Notes: generated by a model from the letters alone, not told the origin. DNA of 64,000 bases from Sipunculus nudus (GCA_026874595.1 CM049317.1:29384901-29448900); one strand, 5' to 3'; positions 41,201 to 49,159 are shown, counted from the stretch's first letter. A program made the numbers and translations.

Positions 41201-43265
41201 TGTTTGACATTTTCAGTTCTGATGTTTTTAGAAAATCTAAATTAAAAATAAATTAAAATTTGGAGGGATTTAATAATTACATTCCACTCTTATTGTGTAG
41301 TTCTGTTCATCCTCAGGCAGTAGGCAGTGCCACCTGATGGCCATGTTCTTGTCCTGAAATAAAATACAGAAACAGTCATGTATTCTTTAGTTTGTATAGC
41401 AATAATTTTTTTAAAGCCTGAATTTAAAAAACTAAATATGTGAAATCATGAAAGCTTAATTAAAAAAAATAGACACATTGTATTATAATGTTATGTTTAT
41501 CCAGTTTATCCAGTTTATCTTTAATAAACAGTGCCATCTGTGGGTGATAATTTTAACTTTTCTGTTACCAGCTCACGGAGGCTGGACGGATTGGTCACCA
41601 TGGTCTGGATGTTCTGTGACCTGCGGGGTGGGTCATAGGTCAAGGTCACGTCAGTGTGCCAACCCTGTGCCGACAAATGGTGGTAGACCATGTAGCGGTG
41701 CTCCTTTAGAGGAAACTGTGTGTGCAGAAGATACTGTCTGTCCAGGTACAACTCCTTTTCACACACACACACCCTCACACACACACACACACCCTATGTG
41801 TACACATACATGTACACTTATATACATATATACACATATGTATACATATATACATGTATAAAAATATGTATGCGCGTGTGTGCGCACACACACGCACATG
41901 CATATATACATGTATACACATAGAAATATGTACATACATACAAATATACTCCTAGAACTGCACTCGGATCTAGAAGGATCATGAAATGTGAACATTTAGA
42001 TTTTACATACTGGTATGTAGCTATTGTCCTACATGATTTTAGGCCATGTAGTTTTAGGCCATGTTGTTTTAGGCCATGTTGTTTTGATAAAGTTTGCGTT
42101 TCCCCCCCTGTAAAAATTGCCTCTATTATAATAATAATAATAATAATTATAATAAAAATAATAATAATTATTATTATTATCATTATTATTAGATTCATAT
42201 ATAGAATTATAGATTACTTGCTTTCCCTATCAGGTGCTCAACCAGAGGCTCAGGATGGGAGCTGGACGAGCTGGTCAGAATGGACAGAGTGTAGCAGTAC
42301 GTGTGGAGGAGGAATACAGCGTAGACAGCGAGTGTGCAGTGATCCCCCACCTCACAATGGAGGACTGCCCTGCGTTGGCAATGATCTTGACTTAAGGGAA
42401 TGTAATACAGATAAATGTCCAGGTAATATTTAGTGCTGGAATTTTCCAAGAGGCATAATTGATAATAAAATATCAGGATATTACTAAATATATAATAAAT
42501 TGTTGCAAAAATACTGAATATATTATTCATTTGACTGCGTGTTTATTCAGTAAATTACAGATATTTATTATTGTCATAGCCTAGGGATTTAATTTCTATA
42601 TATTTTCATCAGTTGTATTAGTATTATTTATTCTGTTACAAGATTTTCATGATTATTTGTTATATACCATATTTATAATTTTCATATATTTTTTTTTATT
42701 ATGCATTATCCTAGGATTGTATTTACATTAACAGTCTATAGTTTAAATGATAATGATTATATTAAATTATTTTATTAAATTATAATACAATTATATTTCA
42801 GCACCAAAGCCAAGAAGTGTCTGGTCAAAATGGAGTGTGTACAACGTGACAGGGGAATACGTCGTTCAGGAGCGTTCTCGGTACATCTGCCGATTTCGTA
42901 ACAACCAGCTAGACCTGTCAACCAGGACTAACACTCGCACATGCAGTGGAAATAGCAAATGTGGGAGCCAAGGTGAGAAGTGTAAAAATGAATGTAGTTA
43001 TAAATTACGTTACAATATTAACAAACTGTGCAAGGGCCTCTTTGGCCGCAAAAGTAACAAGGATAATTCATACAGACTGGACCCGAGAAAAAAACGAGGG
43101 TCCAAAAACAACGATAAACAAAAAGACTCAAAAGGGCAGTTAAGAGATGAGGCTGTGAAAAACTGGTCTAAAAGTCATAATAGGGTATTCAAAGGTTATT
43201 GCCATTGTAGGGATCTAGGTTTATTGAGGTTTTGCCGAAAATGTCGTAATCCAAAGTATAGATAG
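32100..43265 (+). CDS. SEMA5: Class-5 semaphorin, 5'-partial, 16 exons, with alternative basic C-terminal tail
   Basis: Class-5 semaphorins are guidance cues that bind plexins. The exons visible here encode about 834 residues. Numbering from the first (split) codon: sema domain about 1-445, PSI about 450-502, TSR1 503-559, TSR2 560-617, TSR3 about 625-680, divergent TSR4-like module 681-737, then either a splice donor or a 97-residue tail to the stop at 43265. Exons: 32100-32205, 32559-32667, 32946-33044, 33858-34071, 34770-34858, 35214-35246, 35740-35906, 36467-36605, 37398-37537, 38450-38651, 39377-39453, 39948-40078, 40909-41079, 41572-41745, 42234-42422, 42802-42972 (or to 43265). All junctions are GT-AG and keep frame; introns are 278-912 bp. 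Sema order, PSI cysteines (DPYCGWD) and TSR arrangement match SEMA5A/B from memory of the family. The signal peptide and first sema residues lie on an upstream exon I could not find. Family and domain order are sure; which class-5 paralogue is not resolved. Confidence 0.95.
32559..32667 (+). CDS. SEMA5: Semaphorin exon B: sema domain
   Basis: Acceptor TTTCTCAG, donor GTAAAT. It begins by completing the Arg codon of VGAR and continues NYLLRLSLNDLQ, a strongly conserved sema strand, then ICQAKGKSL, the conserved first cysteine followed by GKS. It ends in phase 0. Confidence 0.93.
32946..33044 (+). CDS. SEMA5: Semaphorin exon C: sema domain, CxNYVK and CGTNAY motifs
   Basis: Acceptor TTTCCAG, donor GTGAGA, phase 0 to 0. 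It carries DCQNYVKLL and then LTCGTNAYKPIC. These are the hallmark cysteine motifs of the semaphorin propeller, so family assignment rests strongly on this exon. Confidence 0.95.
33126..33170 (+). repeat. Poly-C followed by (CA)n, intron 3 of the semaphorin
   Basis: A C run, then CTCTCCCACCA and about ten CA units, inside the intron between exons C and D. Confidence 0.9.
33858..34071 (+). CDS. SEMA5: Semaphorin exon D: sema domain core
   Basis: Acceptor TTTTTTCCAG, donor GTAACG. It is the largest sema exon here (214 nt). It contains the LALSPYSRQENNTYV, DGSLYSGTYLDF and RDPAIYR motifs of the propeller, with a potential N-glycosylation site NNT. It ends WLN plus one base, which the next exon completes to Glu in the conserved EPHFVSSY motif. 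Confidence 0.95.
34770..34858 (+). CDS. SEMA5: Semaphorin exon E: sema domain, EPHFVSSYE motif
   Basis: Acceptor CATTACAG, donor GTGAGT. It encodes the semaphorin signature FVSSYEMGEHIYFFLRETA followed by EYINCGK, the conserved FFRE-AVE-CGK block. It ends in phase 0. Confidence 0.95.
34970..35020 (+). promoter_or_regulatory. Pair of CTCF-like motifs, intron 5
   Basis: CCACCAGATGGCA (34970) and CCACTAGATGGCAG (35007), 37 bp apart and same orientation, both fit the CCASYAGRKGGC core known for CTCF in animals. Function is inference. Confidence 0.4.
35120..35172 (+). repeat. Tandem duplication ATTTTCTTTAAATTAGTA, intron 5
   Basis: The 22 bp stretch TATTTTCTTTAAATTAGTA is present twice in a row in the intron upstream of the microexon, about 40 bp before its acceptor. 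Confidence 0.8.
35214..35246 (+). CDS. SEMA5: Semaphorin exon F: 33-nt microexon
   Basis: Acceptor TTCTTCCAG, donor GTATGT. Only 11 residues, RVYSRVARMCK, but they fill exactly the place of the conserved V-SR-ARVCK block between CGK and GG-FLLE in sema domains. Phase 0 on both sides, so skipping would remove 11 residues without a frameshift. It is too short to appear as an ORF; it was found by domain continuity. Confidence 0.9.
35740..35906 (+). CDS. SEMA5: Semaphorin exon G: sema domain, WTTFVKARLNCS motif
   Basis: Acceptor CATTGCAG, donor GTAAGT. It contains the signature ENWTTFVKARLNCSLPG and then PFYFDELQSTY. The W-TF-KARL-CS motif is nearly invariant in semaphorins and includes a potential glycosylation site NCS. 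It ends in phase 2. Confidence 0.96.
36467..36605 (+). CDS. SEMA5: Semaphorin exon H: sema domain, GSAVCVYNMS motif
   Basis: Acceptor TTTTCAG, donor GTTTGT. It encodes NSIPGSAVCVYNMSAV and then FAGPFKFQENPTKAW, the conserved SAVC-(F/Y) and F-GPFK motifs. Potential N-glycosylation at NMS. It starts one base into a codon and ends in phase 0. Confidence 0.95.
36959..37254 (+). mobile_element. Short inverted-repeat DNA element (MITE), copy 1, intron 8 of the semaphorin
   Basis: A 296 bp element. Left end GGCCAAAAAAAAGGTATGG and right end, reverse complemented, CGCCAAAAAAAAGGTATGG; both continue into TTCTCAG. It is flanked by TAA on both sides, a 3 bp target duplication. It has no ORF, so it is non-autonomous. 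A GGC-starting terminus plus a 3 bp TWA duplication fits PIF/Harbinger (Tourist-like) elements; that family name is inference. Confidence 0.85.
37398..37537 (+). CDS. SEMA5: Semaphorin exon I: sema domain, MDMAVQPI motif
   Basis: Acceptor GACACAG, donor GTGAGG. It starts CPNNKRAA and carries AQKFQMMDMAVQPI, matching the AQKF-LM-E-VQP stretch of vertebrate class 5. This supports class 5 over other semaphorin classes. It ends in phase 2. Confidence 0.92.
38450..38651 (+). CDS. SEMA5: Semaphorin exon J: last large sema exon
   Basis: Acceptor TGTTTTTTAG, donor GTAATG. It contains WTHVVVDKVKG, VLFVSTLEGIIKKV and CLIEEIHTVP, matching the propeller strands with the T--G-I-KV motif that precede the PSI domain. 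Phase 2 in, phase 0 out. Confidence 0.95.
39377..39453 (+). CDS. SEMA5: Semaphorin exon K: end of sema, first PSI cysteine
   Basis: Acceptor TATTTCAG, donor GTAAGT. It encodes ILIIGTKHNIVRIPLQRC, the last sema strand and the first cysteine of the PSI domain. It ends two bases into an Ala codon completed by the next exon. Confidence 0.95.
39496..39509 (-). promoter_or_regulatory. CTCF-like motif, intron 11
   Basis: AGCGCCATCTGGTG on + reads CACCAGATGGCGCT on minus, a close match to the bilaterian CTCF core. Confidence 0.4.
39948..40078 (+). CDS. SEMA5: Semaphorin exon L: PSI domain
   Basis: Acceptor GGTATTTCAG, donor GTAATC. It encodes TCMGSMDPYCGWDSQLKQC, the canonical C---DPYCGWD---C pattern of the plexin-semaphorin-integrin knot, then a linker to GCPNLSFP. 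It ends in phase 1, the phase kept by all following TSR exons. Confidence 0.97.
40909..41079 (+). CDS. SEMA5: Semaphorin exon M: thrombospondin type-1 repeat 1
   Basis: Acceptor TATTATAG, donor GTAAGT; phase 1 to 1. It encodes GKWSQWSKWSLC with three stacked tryptophans, then CQCRYRSCDNPQP and a final NCT. It lacks the CSVTCG motif; the first TSR of vertebrate class 5 also lacks it, so this looks like family character rather than decay. Confidence 0.95.
41572..41745 (+). CDS. SEMA5: Semaphorin exon N: thrombospondin type-1 repeat 2
   Basis: Acceptor TCTGTTACCAG, donor GTACAA; phase 1 to 1. It encodes GGWTDWSPWSGCSVTCGVG, a textbook TSR start. W-x-x-W sites suit C-mannosylation and CSVTCGVG fits the O-fucose consensus C-x-x-(S/T)-C-x-x-G. 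Six cysteines, ending DTVCP. Confidence 0.97.
41757..41955 (+). repeat. (CA)n and ATACA-type microsatellite block, intron 14
   Basis: CA repeats run into alternating ATACATATACACAT words with a GTGTGTGCGCACACAC palindrome. The several open frames here are repeat artefacts. Confidence 0.9.
42034..42090 (+). repeat. Three tandem TTTTAGGCCATGTWG units
   Basis: A 15-bp unit is repeated three times in intron 14, followed by an (ATA/ATT)n tract at 42126-42190. Confidence 0.9.
42234..42422 (+). CDS. SEMA5: Semaphorin exon O: thrombospondin type-1 repeat 3
   Basis: Acceptor TTTCCCTATCAG, donor GTAATA; phase 1 to 1. It encodes GSWTSWSEWTECSSTCGGG with WxxW and O-fucose consensus motifs, then CVGNDLDLRECNTDKCP. 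A nine-residue linker precedes the first tryptophan. Confidence 0.97.
42802..42972 (+). CDS. SEMA5: Semaphorin exon P: divergent fourth TSR-like module
   Basis: Acceptor TTATATTTCAG. It encodes VWSKWSVYNVTGEYVVQER, then RYICRF and TRTCSGNSKC. This corresponds to the unusual class-5 module with W-PW--VN at its start and RFR-TC in its middle in vertebrates. The phase-1 donor at 42973 (CAAG|GTGAGA) falls where the vertebrate module ends, so splicing here is expected; the frame also stays open beyond it. Confidence 0.93.
42973..43265 (+). CDS. Readthrough C-terminal tail: basic, cysteine-rich, with RKKR site
   Basis: If the donor at 42973 is not used, the frame continues for 97 residues (counting the glycine codon that straddles the donor) to TAG at 43263-43265. 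I count about 18 Lys, 12 Arg, nine acidic residues and seven Cys. Cysteines cluster at both ends (CKNEC near the start; YCHC and FCRKC near the end). A central run holds DPRKKRGS, a match to the furin-type R-X-K/R-R consensus. Codon choice is mixed rather than AT-biased junk, and this length without a stop is unlikely by chance in AT-rich DNA. I do not recognise the domain. It would make a secreted semaphorin with a basic tail, reminiscent in kind of class-3 semaphorin tails. Alternative: fortuitous intron ORF. Confidence 0.6.
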
Positions 43266-43310
43266 AAATGTTAGCAATTTAGGAATGTATATAAATTTGT
43301 TTAATATATT

Positions 43311-43316
43311 ATTAAA
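43311..43316 (+). other. Candidate poly(A) signal ATTAAA for the short semaphorin form
   Basis: ATTAAA lies 46 bp after the stop of the readthrough tail. It is the second most common animal poly(A) hexamer. It supports, but does not prove, transcript ending here, because AT-rich DNA produces this hexamer often. Confidence 0.35.
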
Positions 43317-44689
43317 TGTACATTAGGGGTATTTTCATGACTAGTACGGTATAGATTTACCTGTTACTTATAAATTAATACTTGTTTCATAGAAATCATA
43401 AAGGTGCTTAAAAATTGTTTTTATTATAAAATGCTAATTATATGTTATAATTATTATTAATTGTTAATTATATTGATTGTGCCATCAATGTCATGTCCTG
43501 TCAAGTCAGGTACTGCTGTTGGTCATCTGATTCGGTAAGGAAATACCTGAATGGTTTTAAAATAGAAATGACATGTGGCAGAAAAAGGATCCTCATTGAG
43601 GTTTAATCCCAACTGTGTGGTATGGTTTAGTTTCATTTTCAGCCACTAGATGGGAGCACAATCTAGAGCTGCAGTTACTTCCACTGGGTGATATCAAGAG
43701 CCCTATACATGAACAAAAAATTAAACTGATGGCTTTTAACTTTGGGAAGTGACATAAAACCCTATAAATCAGGATGTTGACATTTTCTCTTAATTAATGG
43801 GAACAGGAAACAAATTTAACGTGACACTTTGAGTAATGAAGTTAGGAAGTGCCTGAGCTTTGTTTCAGCTCACAAAGCTTTTGTTCTCAACTAGAATTTG
43901 ACGTACAGACATGTAAAAGCTGCAGCAATTTGCTTTTTATCACAGGCTGAGCTTGTATTACATTAAGCGCTGTTATGGAGGTATTTTGTGGTATCATATC
44001 AAGTCTTGTTGCCTGGACTTATTTCTTTTCCTGCAGAATGTAAGAGGTTTCCTTGATATGGGTTGGTTATATAAGTTTTTTTTGTATGAAATGGTTTAGT
44101 GTTATGTTGACCTGTCATCATGTTTATGTCATATCATATTTCATTTGACTTATGTCTTTTCTCTCTTTTCTTTTCTCTCTCTCATCTCACTCTCTCACAC
44201 ACACATGCATGCATCGTATCTTATAAACAGTCATTTCATCTGCTACTGCCATTTGCTTTAAATTAAAGTCCAAGTGCACATGTTGTTGTGATTTCCCACT
44301 CCTGATACATCCACCTTTTCCTTGTTTTTCTGATTAATCCTCTCATATTTTAGTTTGTATTATGACATTTTTAGATCCAGTTACATGGCCATTTATAGCT
44401 TATTCATTATATGTTCAGCTTTCTCTCTGCGTGTTACACACATATTCTGTTTCACATGCACACACATACAGACACCTGCTTCGCTGTCTCTCTATTTCTT
44501 ACACACATGTATCACTTAAACAATTTTGCTTTTTGTCTGTTTCTTTTCTCTTTCACTTTCTTTCTCTTTCTTTCTATCTTTCTTTTCTCCCTCTTTTTTC
44601 TCCGTGTTCTTTTCATCTGACACATGTGGCTGTGCATACGCAACTATTTTTTTCTCACATATACATGATACTCATACATTCATACTCAA
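43317..44689. other. No gene seen; pyrimidine-rich segment near 44160-44210
   Basis: AT-rich non-coding DNA after the semaphorin stop. The frames at 44362-44772 are low-complexity Phe/Ser/Leu from CTTT-rich DNA. Confidence 0.55.
43643..43657 (+). promoter_or_regulatory. CTCF-like motif downstream of the semaphorin stop
   Basis: CCACTAGATGGGAGC matches the CTCF core with one change (GGG for GGC), 378 bp after the stop at 43265. Confidence 0.3.
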
Positions 44690-44913
44690 TATTGTGGTTA
44701 AGTCCTTGGACTTGGGATCTGAAGGTCCCAGGGTTTGAATCCTGCCAGTGCCTCAATGGCAAAATGGTATAATCTCGTTGGACCTCAGAGATTTGCTCTA
44801 ATTGTCTTAACAACAGGTTAATAATAACATGTCATTCTTATCATATGGATACCTTCATCTTCACTCAATAGACAGTGCCACAAACAGGCCATGGACCTAT
44901 CTTTAAAAAAAAT
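44690..44913 (+). mobile_element. tRNA-derived SINE, Ser/Leu-type head
   Basis: The head GTGGTTAAGTCCTTGGACTT followed by GGTTTGAATCC is an A-box/B-box pair resembling a tRNA-Ser or -Leu gene. A non-tRNA body follows, ending CAAACAGGCCATGGACCTAT and an A-rich tail. The acceptor stem does not close, so it is a SINE rather than a functional tRNA gene. The 3' body is shared with 19188-19275. Confidence 0.7.
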
Positions 44914-45104
44914 TAAACTCCATCTTTCTTCCTCTGTCTCATTCTCTCTTTTTCACTCTCTTTTTGTCTATTCCTGCCTCTTCTTTTCCCTCTCCATTTA
45001 TTTACACAAACACACACACACAAACATACTGAAAACTTAATCCATACACAATTTTGAACTTGAGGTGCTGTTAACAAACTTAAACAAGAGTCACCTGTTG
45101 TCCC

Positions 45105-45505
45105 TGAGCTACAGTGGTCCTGTAGGAAATACTAGTAAGTGGAAACGGGCTGTGCTGACAGCTGAGGTGTTTTTTGGCTGGTACAGTCCAGCCTGGATCC
45201 ACAGGCTGTTTAACAAAACACAGCCTGATTTTATGCCTTGCAAACTGTTATTGATAACACACAGACCTTACACATCCGTAGGTTTTCTTACTCTCGGGCA
45301 TCTCAGTACCAGCGTTATCAGTGGTGTTTTGGGATTGGTGGTACCCCTCATAGATCCTTTAGACGCAACACTGCTATCCCCTTACGCCATCAAATCTGGG
45401 CAGGAACGAACCTCAGTAATAAAGCTTCTTAAGCCTCTTTGTCCGCTAGTGGTCTGTTTTGAGAAATTCAAGAGGGGCGGTGAAGAAAGATTGCAGGGGT
45501 GATGT
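45105..45505 (+). other. GC-richer island, open in two + frames, product unknown
   Basis: A 145-codon + frame ends at 45502. A second + frame in the same stretch is open from an acceptor-like CACACAG at about 45262 to a TAA near 45430 and reads Arg-rich (for example SRASQYQRYQWCFGIGG). Neither resembles a TSR or a membrane segment, and I do not recognise a family. It could be an alternative exon, an old transposon fragment or a conserved non-coding element. Confidence 0.25.
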
Positions 45506-45749
45506 TCCACTATGTAAGGGACACTGTAACAGGTGTATTGTTTTCTTGCTCTCAACATGAAAACCCTTGTTTCTAAATCACTGCTTATTCATGATCATCA
45601 TATACTAACATATATATTTATGCTATTGTAAGTTAATGATTCCCTTTTGCTGTTACTCATATCATAATATTTAATAATATTATTTGACTCTTTCATACTT
45701 AATTTAAAGGGGCCCAATCAACCATCTGACCTTAATAAACTAAAGGTAA

Positions 45750-46050
45750 GGCCAAAAAAAAAATAAATAAAATTTTTGGTATGGTTCTCAGGCACTTTTT
45801 TTTCCAGAAATATCTGTGGGTGGGTGGTATTTTATTTTTGACTTTTTTTGTATGTTTTGATAAAAATGTCATATGATCAGGGAAAAGCATGAAAATAACA
45901 GGTTTTTTTGCTTAACAGGTTAAAGCACTTCATAGTATCAAAATTTATTATTTTATCTTGATATTCAAAATCAAAATGTTTGATGGGGGGGGGGGGGTTA
46001 AAATTGACGCGGGCGGTGCCTGAGAACCATACCTTTTATTTTTTTTGGCC
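45750..46050 (-). mobile_element. Short inverted-repeat DNA element (MITE), copy 2
   Basis: A 301 bp relative of the element at 36959, in the opposite orientation. Ends are GGCCAAAA and TTTTGGCC, followed inward by GGTATGGTTCTCAGGCAC on both sides. A 13-base G run (45985-45997) sits near one end, where copy 1 has CCCCCC on the other strand. The target duplication reads TAA on the left and TAT on the right, one mismatch. Confidence 0.85.
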
Positions 46051-48471
46051 TATTCCCTTGGAGCTCTTAGAAAAAAATAAGCAAGAAAATGTGGATATCA
46101 CTGCACTCAGGCTGCTTGGTCTGTTTATATCAACATGTTTATAATATGTGGGGGCCAGCCAAAAAAATAAAGAAAAACTCAACTAGGGCATGTGGCAGCA
46201 AGATAGATAAGCCAGAGCTTTGCAAATGGCATTTTGCAAGAAGTGACCATTCTACCTCTGCATATATGCAGCCTACCACCTTAGGTGACATGTTTTTCCT
46301 GTTTGTCAACATTGCTGTGTTTACAAACATGTTGTTGATAAATAAGTTCATACATCATTCACGGAGGCGTAATCAGAACTTTTCACAACCAAAGTTACCC
46401 ATAGATCATTAATATATATTCAGATGAAGCCAGAAATCACATACATTTTTTTTCAAATGGTAGGTGAATGGGCACCTTTAAGTTCTTCATTTGTTACTAA
46501 ATCTGTGGCAGAATTCAGTTCAGTGGTATCTTTATTACTACATATATCCATGCAGCAAGTGCATAATCTTCTATTGACTGAACTTTTATCTTTAAAAATA
46601 AGAAATAATGCATATTGTAGAATTAATATTAAATTTATTAATGATATATTTTAATTGTGTATTACAGACATTGTCAGGGTCTTGGTTTTTCCTAGGGGTG
46701 TCCCTAGTAGAGGTTATTTATAAAGAGGTTATCCATAAAATAAATATATCAATCAATATATGGGTACATTGATACACTTAAAATCATACTTAAAAAGGTC
46801 ACTTTATGGTAATAATATTCTTAGTATGAAACGTCCTCCCATGCAATACCTGCATTCTATTTAAATGTTCCCTGAATATATGTCCTTGGGTGTTTCATGG
46901 GCTTATTTATGGCATTTTGTTAAACATTGGGCCATAGGTAATATTTTGTATAAGAAATAATTAAGAATTATAATTTTCTATTAATAAATGTATAAATAAG
47001 ATTTAGTGTAAAAATAAATAAGAAGGAATTAATTTAAATACTTCCAGTAATGAATAACATACACTGACCCCTACTCACATGTTAAGAACAGCAGAACCAA
47101 ATTAAACAAGGTACTCAACCCCAAAATGTGTCTTTCATAAGTATGACAGAGTTGACAGTCCTTTGTAAGCTTGTCACATCCAAATTCCTGAGAGATAAAA
47201 TATCTGCACAAAAACAGCTCCCAGCAACAGGCGCTGAATAAACAGCAGCTGATATAGCAACAACTTGGAAATGAAGGCCACCTGACTGTCATACAAGATG
47301 AATAATGCTCAGGGGTATTACCCCTTTATGATATAAACATTATCAGCCATACTAATTTTTATGACGTGCTATTATGACTGCTTATATACTGCAGCCTTTT
47401 TGTCAGTTATATGATGGGTTATCAACATCGGTGCTTGTCGCAAAGTGGTAGTTAAAAAAAAAGCCGATTCCAGGATGATGCCCCTTTTAATGTGATTTGT
47501 TTGTTTTGGTGTATTTATTATGTAATATTATCCTTTATGACACCCTCATTCATAATAATAGACATATATTTAAAAATATATAAAAGGTCATGGAAAAAAT
47601 ATACCGATACAAAAATTGATAAAAGAATATATAATACAAAAGATTAAATTATCAAAAGATAAGGATGGATAAAAACAGACACACATGCACAGTCATAACA
47701 AGGTGTTAAACAGCTGTATGGGAGGAAATGAGACTGTGCTGGGATGCCGATGGTTCTGCTGGGAAACCTTTGTATATATCAAAACTGAACTGATAGTGTG
47801 AAAGAATAGGCATAATATTGATCCTGATTATGTCCCTTAAATAATATATATGTATAGTCTGTTCCACAGTGGGGCGCCCATTGAAATTTGTTAATCTTTT
47901 CTTAAACTCACAGATCAGATCCAGAAAGTAAGCTGCAATGGAGGCATTAAATAGAATGAAACCAATACCATACCTTGTAAAAACCATACCTTGCAAAATA
48001 TTTGAGTAATTAATTAAAATAAAAAACTAAGAAAATTTTTTTTTACAGCTTCACAACCAGACTGGTGAAGGCCAAGTTCACTGGTCACATGCTTAACCAA
48101 CTACATTTAAAAGCTTCTGATTGGTTGTTGAGTGTCATTAATATTCTAAAAAATTTAATTGTCAAAATGATGCTTTTAACCCATAACAGAGGCCATGTCA
48201 TTTGGCCAAAAGATTCAAAGAAACAAAAGGTTGCAAAATATAAATTTTGTTATTTATTATGTAGTTTTACATCTCATTTTAGGCCTTTGGTTCCTCATCA
48301 GCTTTAGTGTCAAATTGTGTGGTGATAATTAAGTTTAAGAGAATAATCACCAAATATCAATTGGGGACCCACTGCTACAACAGACTATAGTGCACATGGA
48401 ATTTAGCAGTTTTGTATAACAGGTAAAGTAGTCATGAAAATAAATCAGTCTTGGTTACATTTTGCAGTTTA
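46051..48471. other. No gene seen between the two MITE copies
   Basis: AT-rich DNA. Frames at 46089-46412 and 47706-47996 are unrecognised and lack splice support. Confidence 0.5.
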
Positions 48472-48814
48472 GGCAAAAAAAGGTTTAGTTCTCAGGCACC
48501 TTTTTTCAGAAATCAGTGTGGGCAGGCAATTTTATTTTTACCTTTTTTTTGTGTGTTTCAATAATGATGTCATATGATCAGGGAAAAGTATGATAATAAC
48601 AACAATTATTTGCTAAACAGGTACAACCACTACATAACAAAGGAAATCTGATCAAAATTGTATTATTTTATCTTCTTGAAAGAAATATCTGAGTGGCTAG
48701 AGCTCAAAATTGATAAGTTTCTCTTGAAAATCAAAATAAAAAAATTCCATGGGAAGGGGGGGGGGCAATTGATGTGCTTGGTGCCTGAGAACAATACCTT
48801 TTATTATATCGGGC
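48472..48814 (-). mobile_element. Short inverted-repeat DNA element (MITE), copy 3
   Basis: A 343 bp copy in the same orientation as copy 2, more diverged at its ends (left GGCAAAAAAAGG, right ending ATCGGGC). The terminal CTCAGGCAC/GTGCCTGAG blocks, the internal TCATATGATCAGGGAAAAG stretch and a G run are shared with copy 2. It is flanked by a perfect TTA duplication. It is longer because of an internal insertion of about 40 bp. Confidence 0.8.
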
Positions 48815-49144
48815 TTAAATTGAATATTTTATGACCTGGACAAAAGAATTCCTTTGATCAATCAAAATTGACTCAAAGGAAACACTGTTGTTAATGCACA
48901 AAAAAAATGATACAGCCCACAAAAGAAAACCCTCTCAGTTTCCATAGATACAGCTGCAAGCACTCCAGATGAACAATAGACTTGTATCCTGATAGCTAAG
49001 CATTAAGCCAATTTAAAGATTACAAATGATTACTGTAGGAATTAAACACTTGGTTATATTAAACATTAACAATGTGTATTTTATCTAACTCAGCTTAGAT
49101 AATTGCATGGCAACCACTTGTGAGACTAGATTAGTACTTAAAAA

Positions 49145-49159
49145 CACCACCAGGGGGCA
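49145..49159 (+). promoter_or_regulatory. CTCF-like motif, CACCACCAGGGGGCA
   Basis: Closest of the set to the vertebrate consensus (CCACCAGGGGGC). No gene nearby other than the semaphorin 5.9 kb upstream. Confidence 0.4.

Noticed and set aside
41720-42198. Overlapping ORFs on both strands with Thr/His/Tyr/Ile or poly-Ile repeats
   Set aside because: Products of CA, ATACA and ATA microsatellites within semaphorin intron 14.
44692-44760. Possible functional tRNA-Ser gene
   Set aside because: A- and B-boxes are present, but the acceptor stem does not pair and a SINE body follows.
44362-44772. 136-codon + ORF
   Set aside because: CTTT- and CACA-rich simple sequence, no protein features, and it runs into the SINE.
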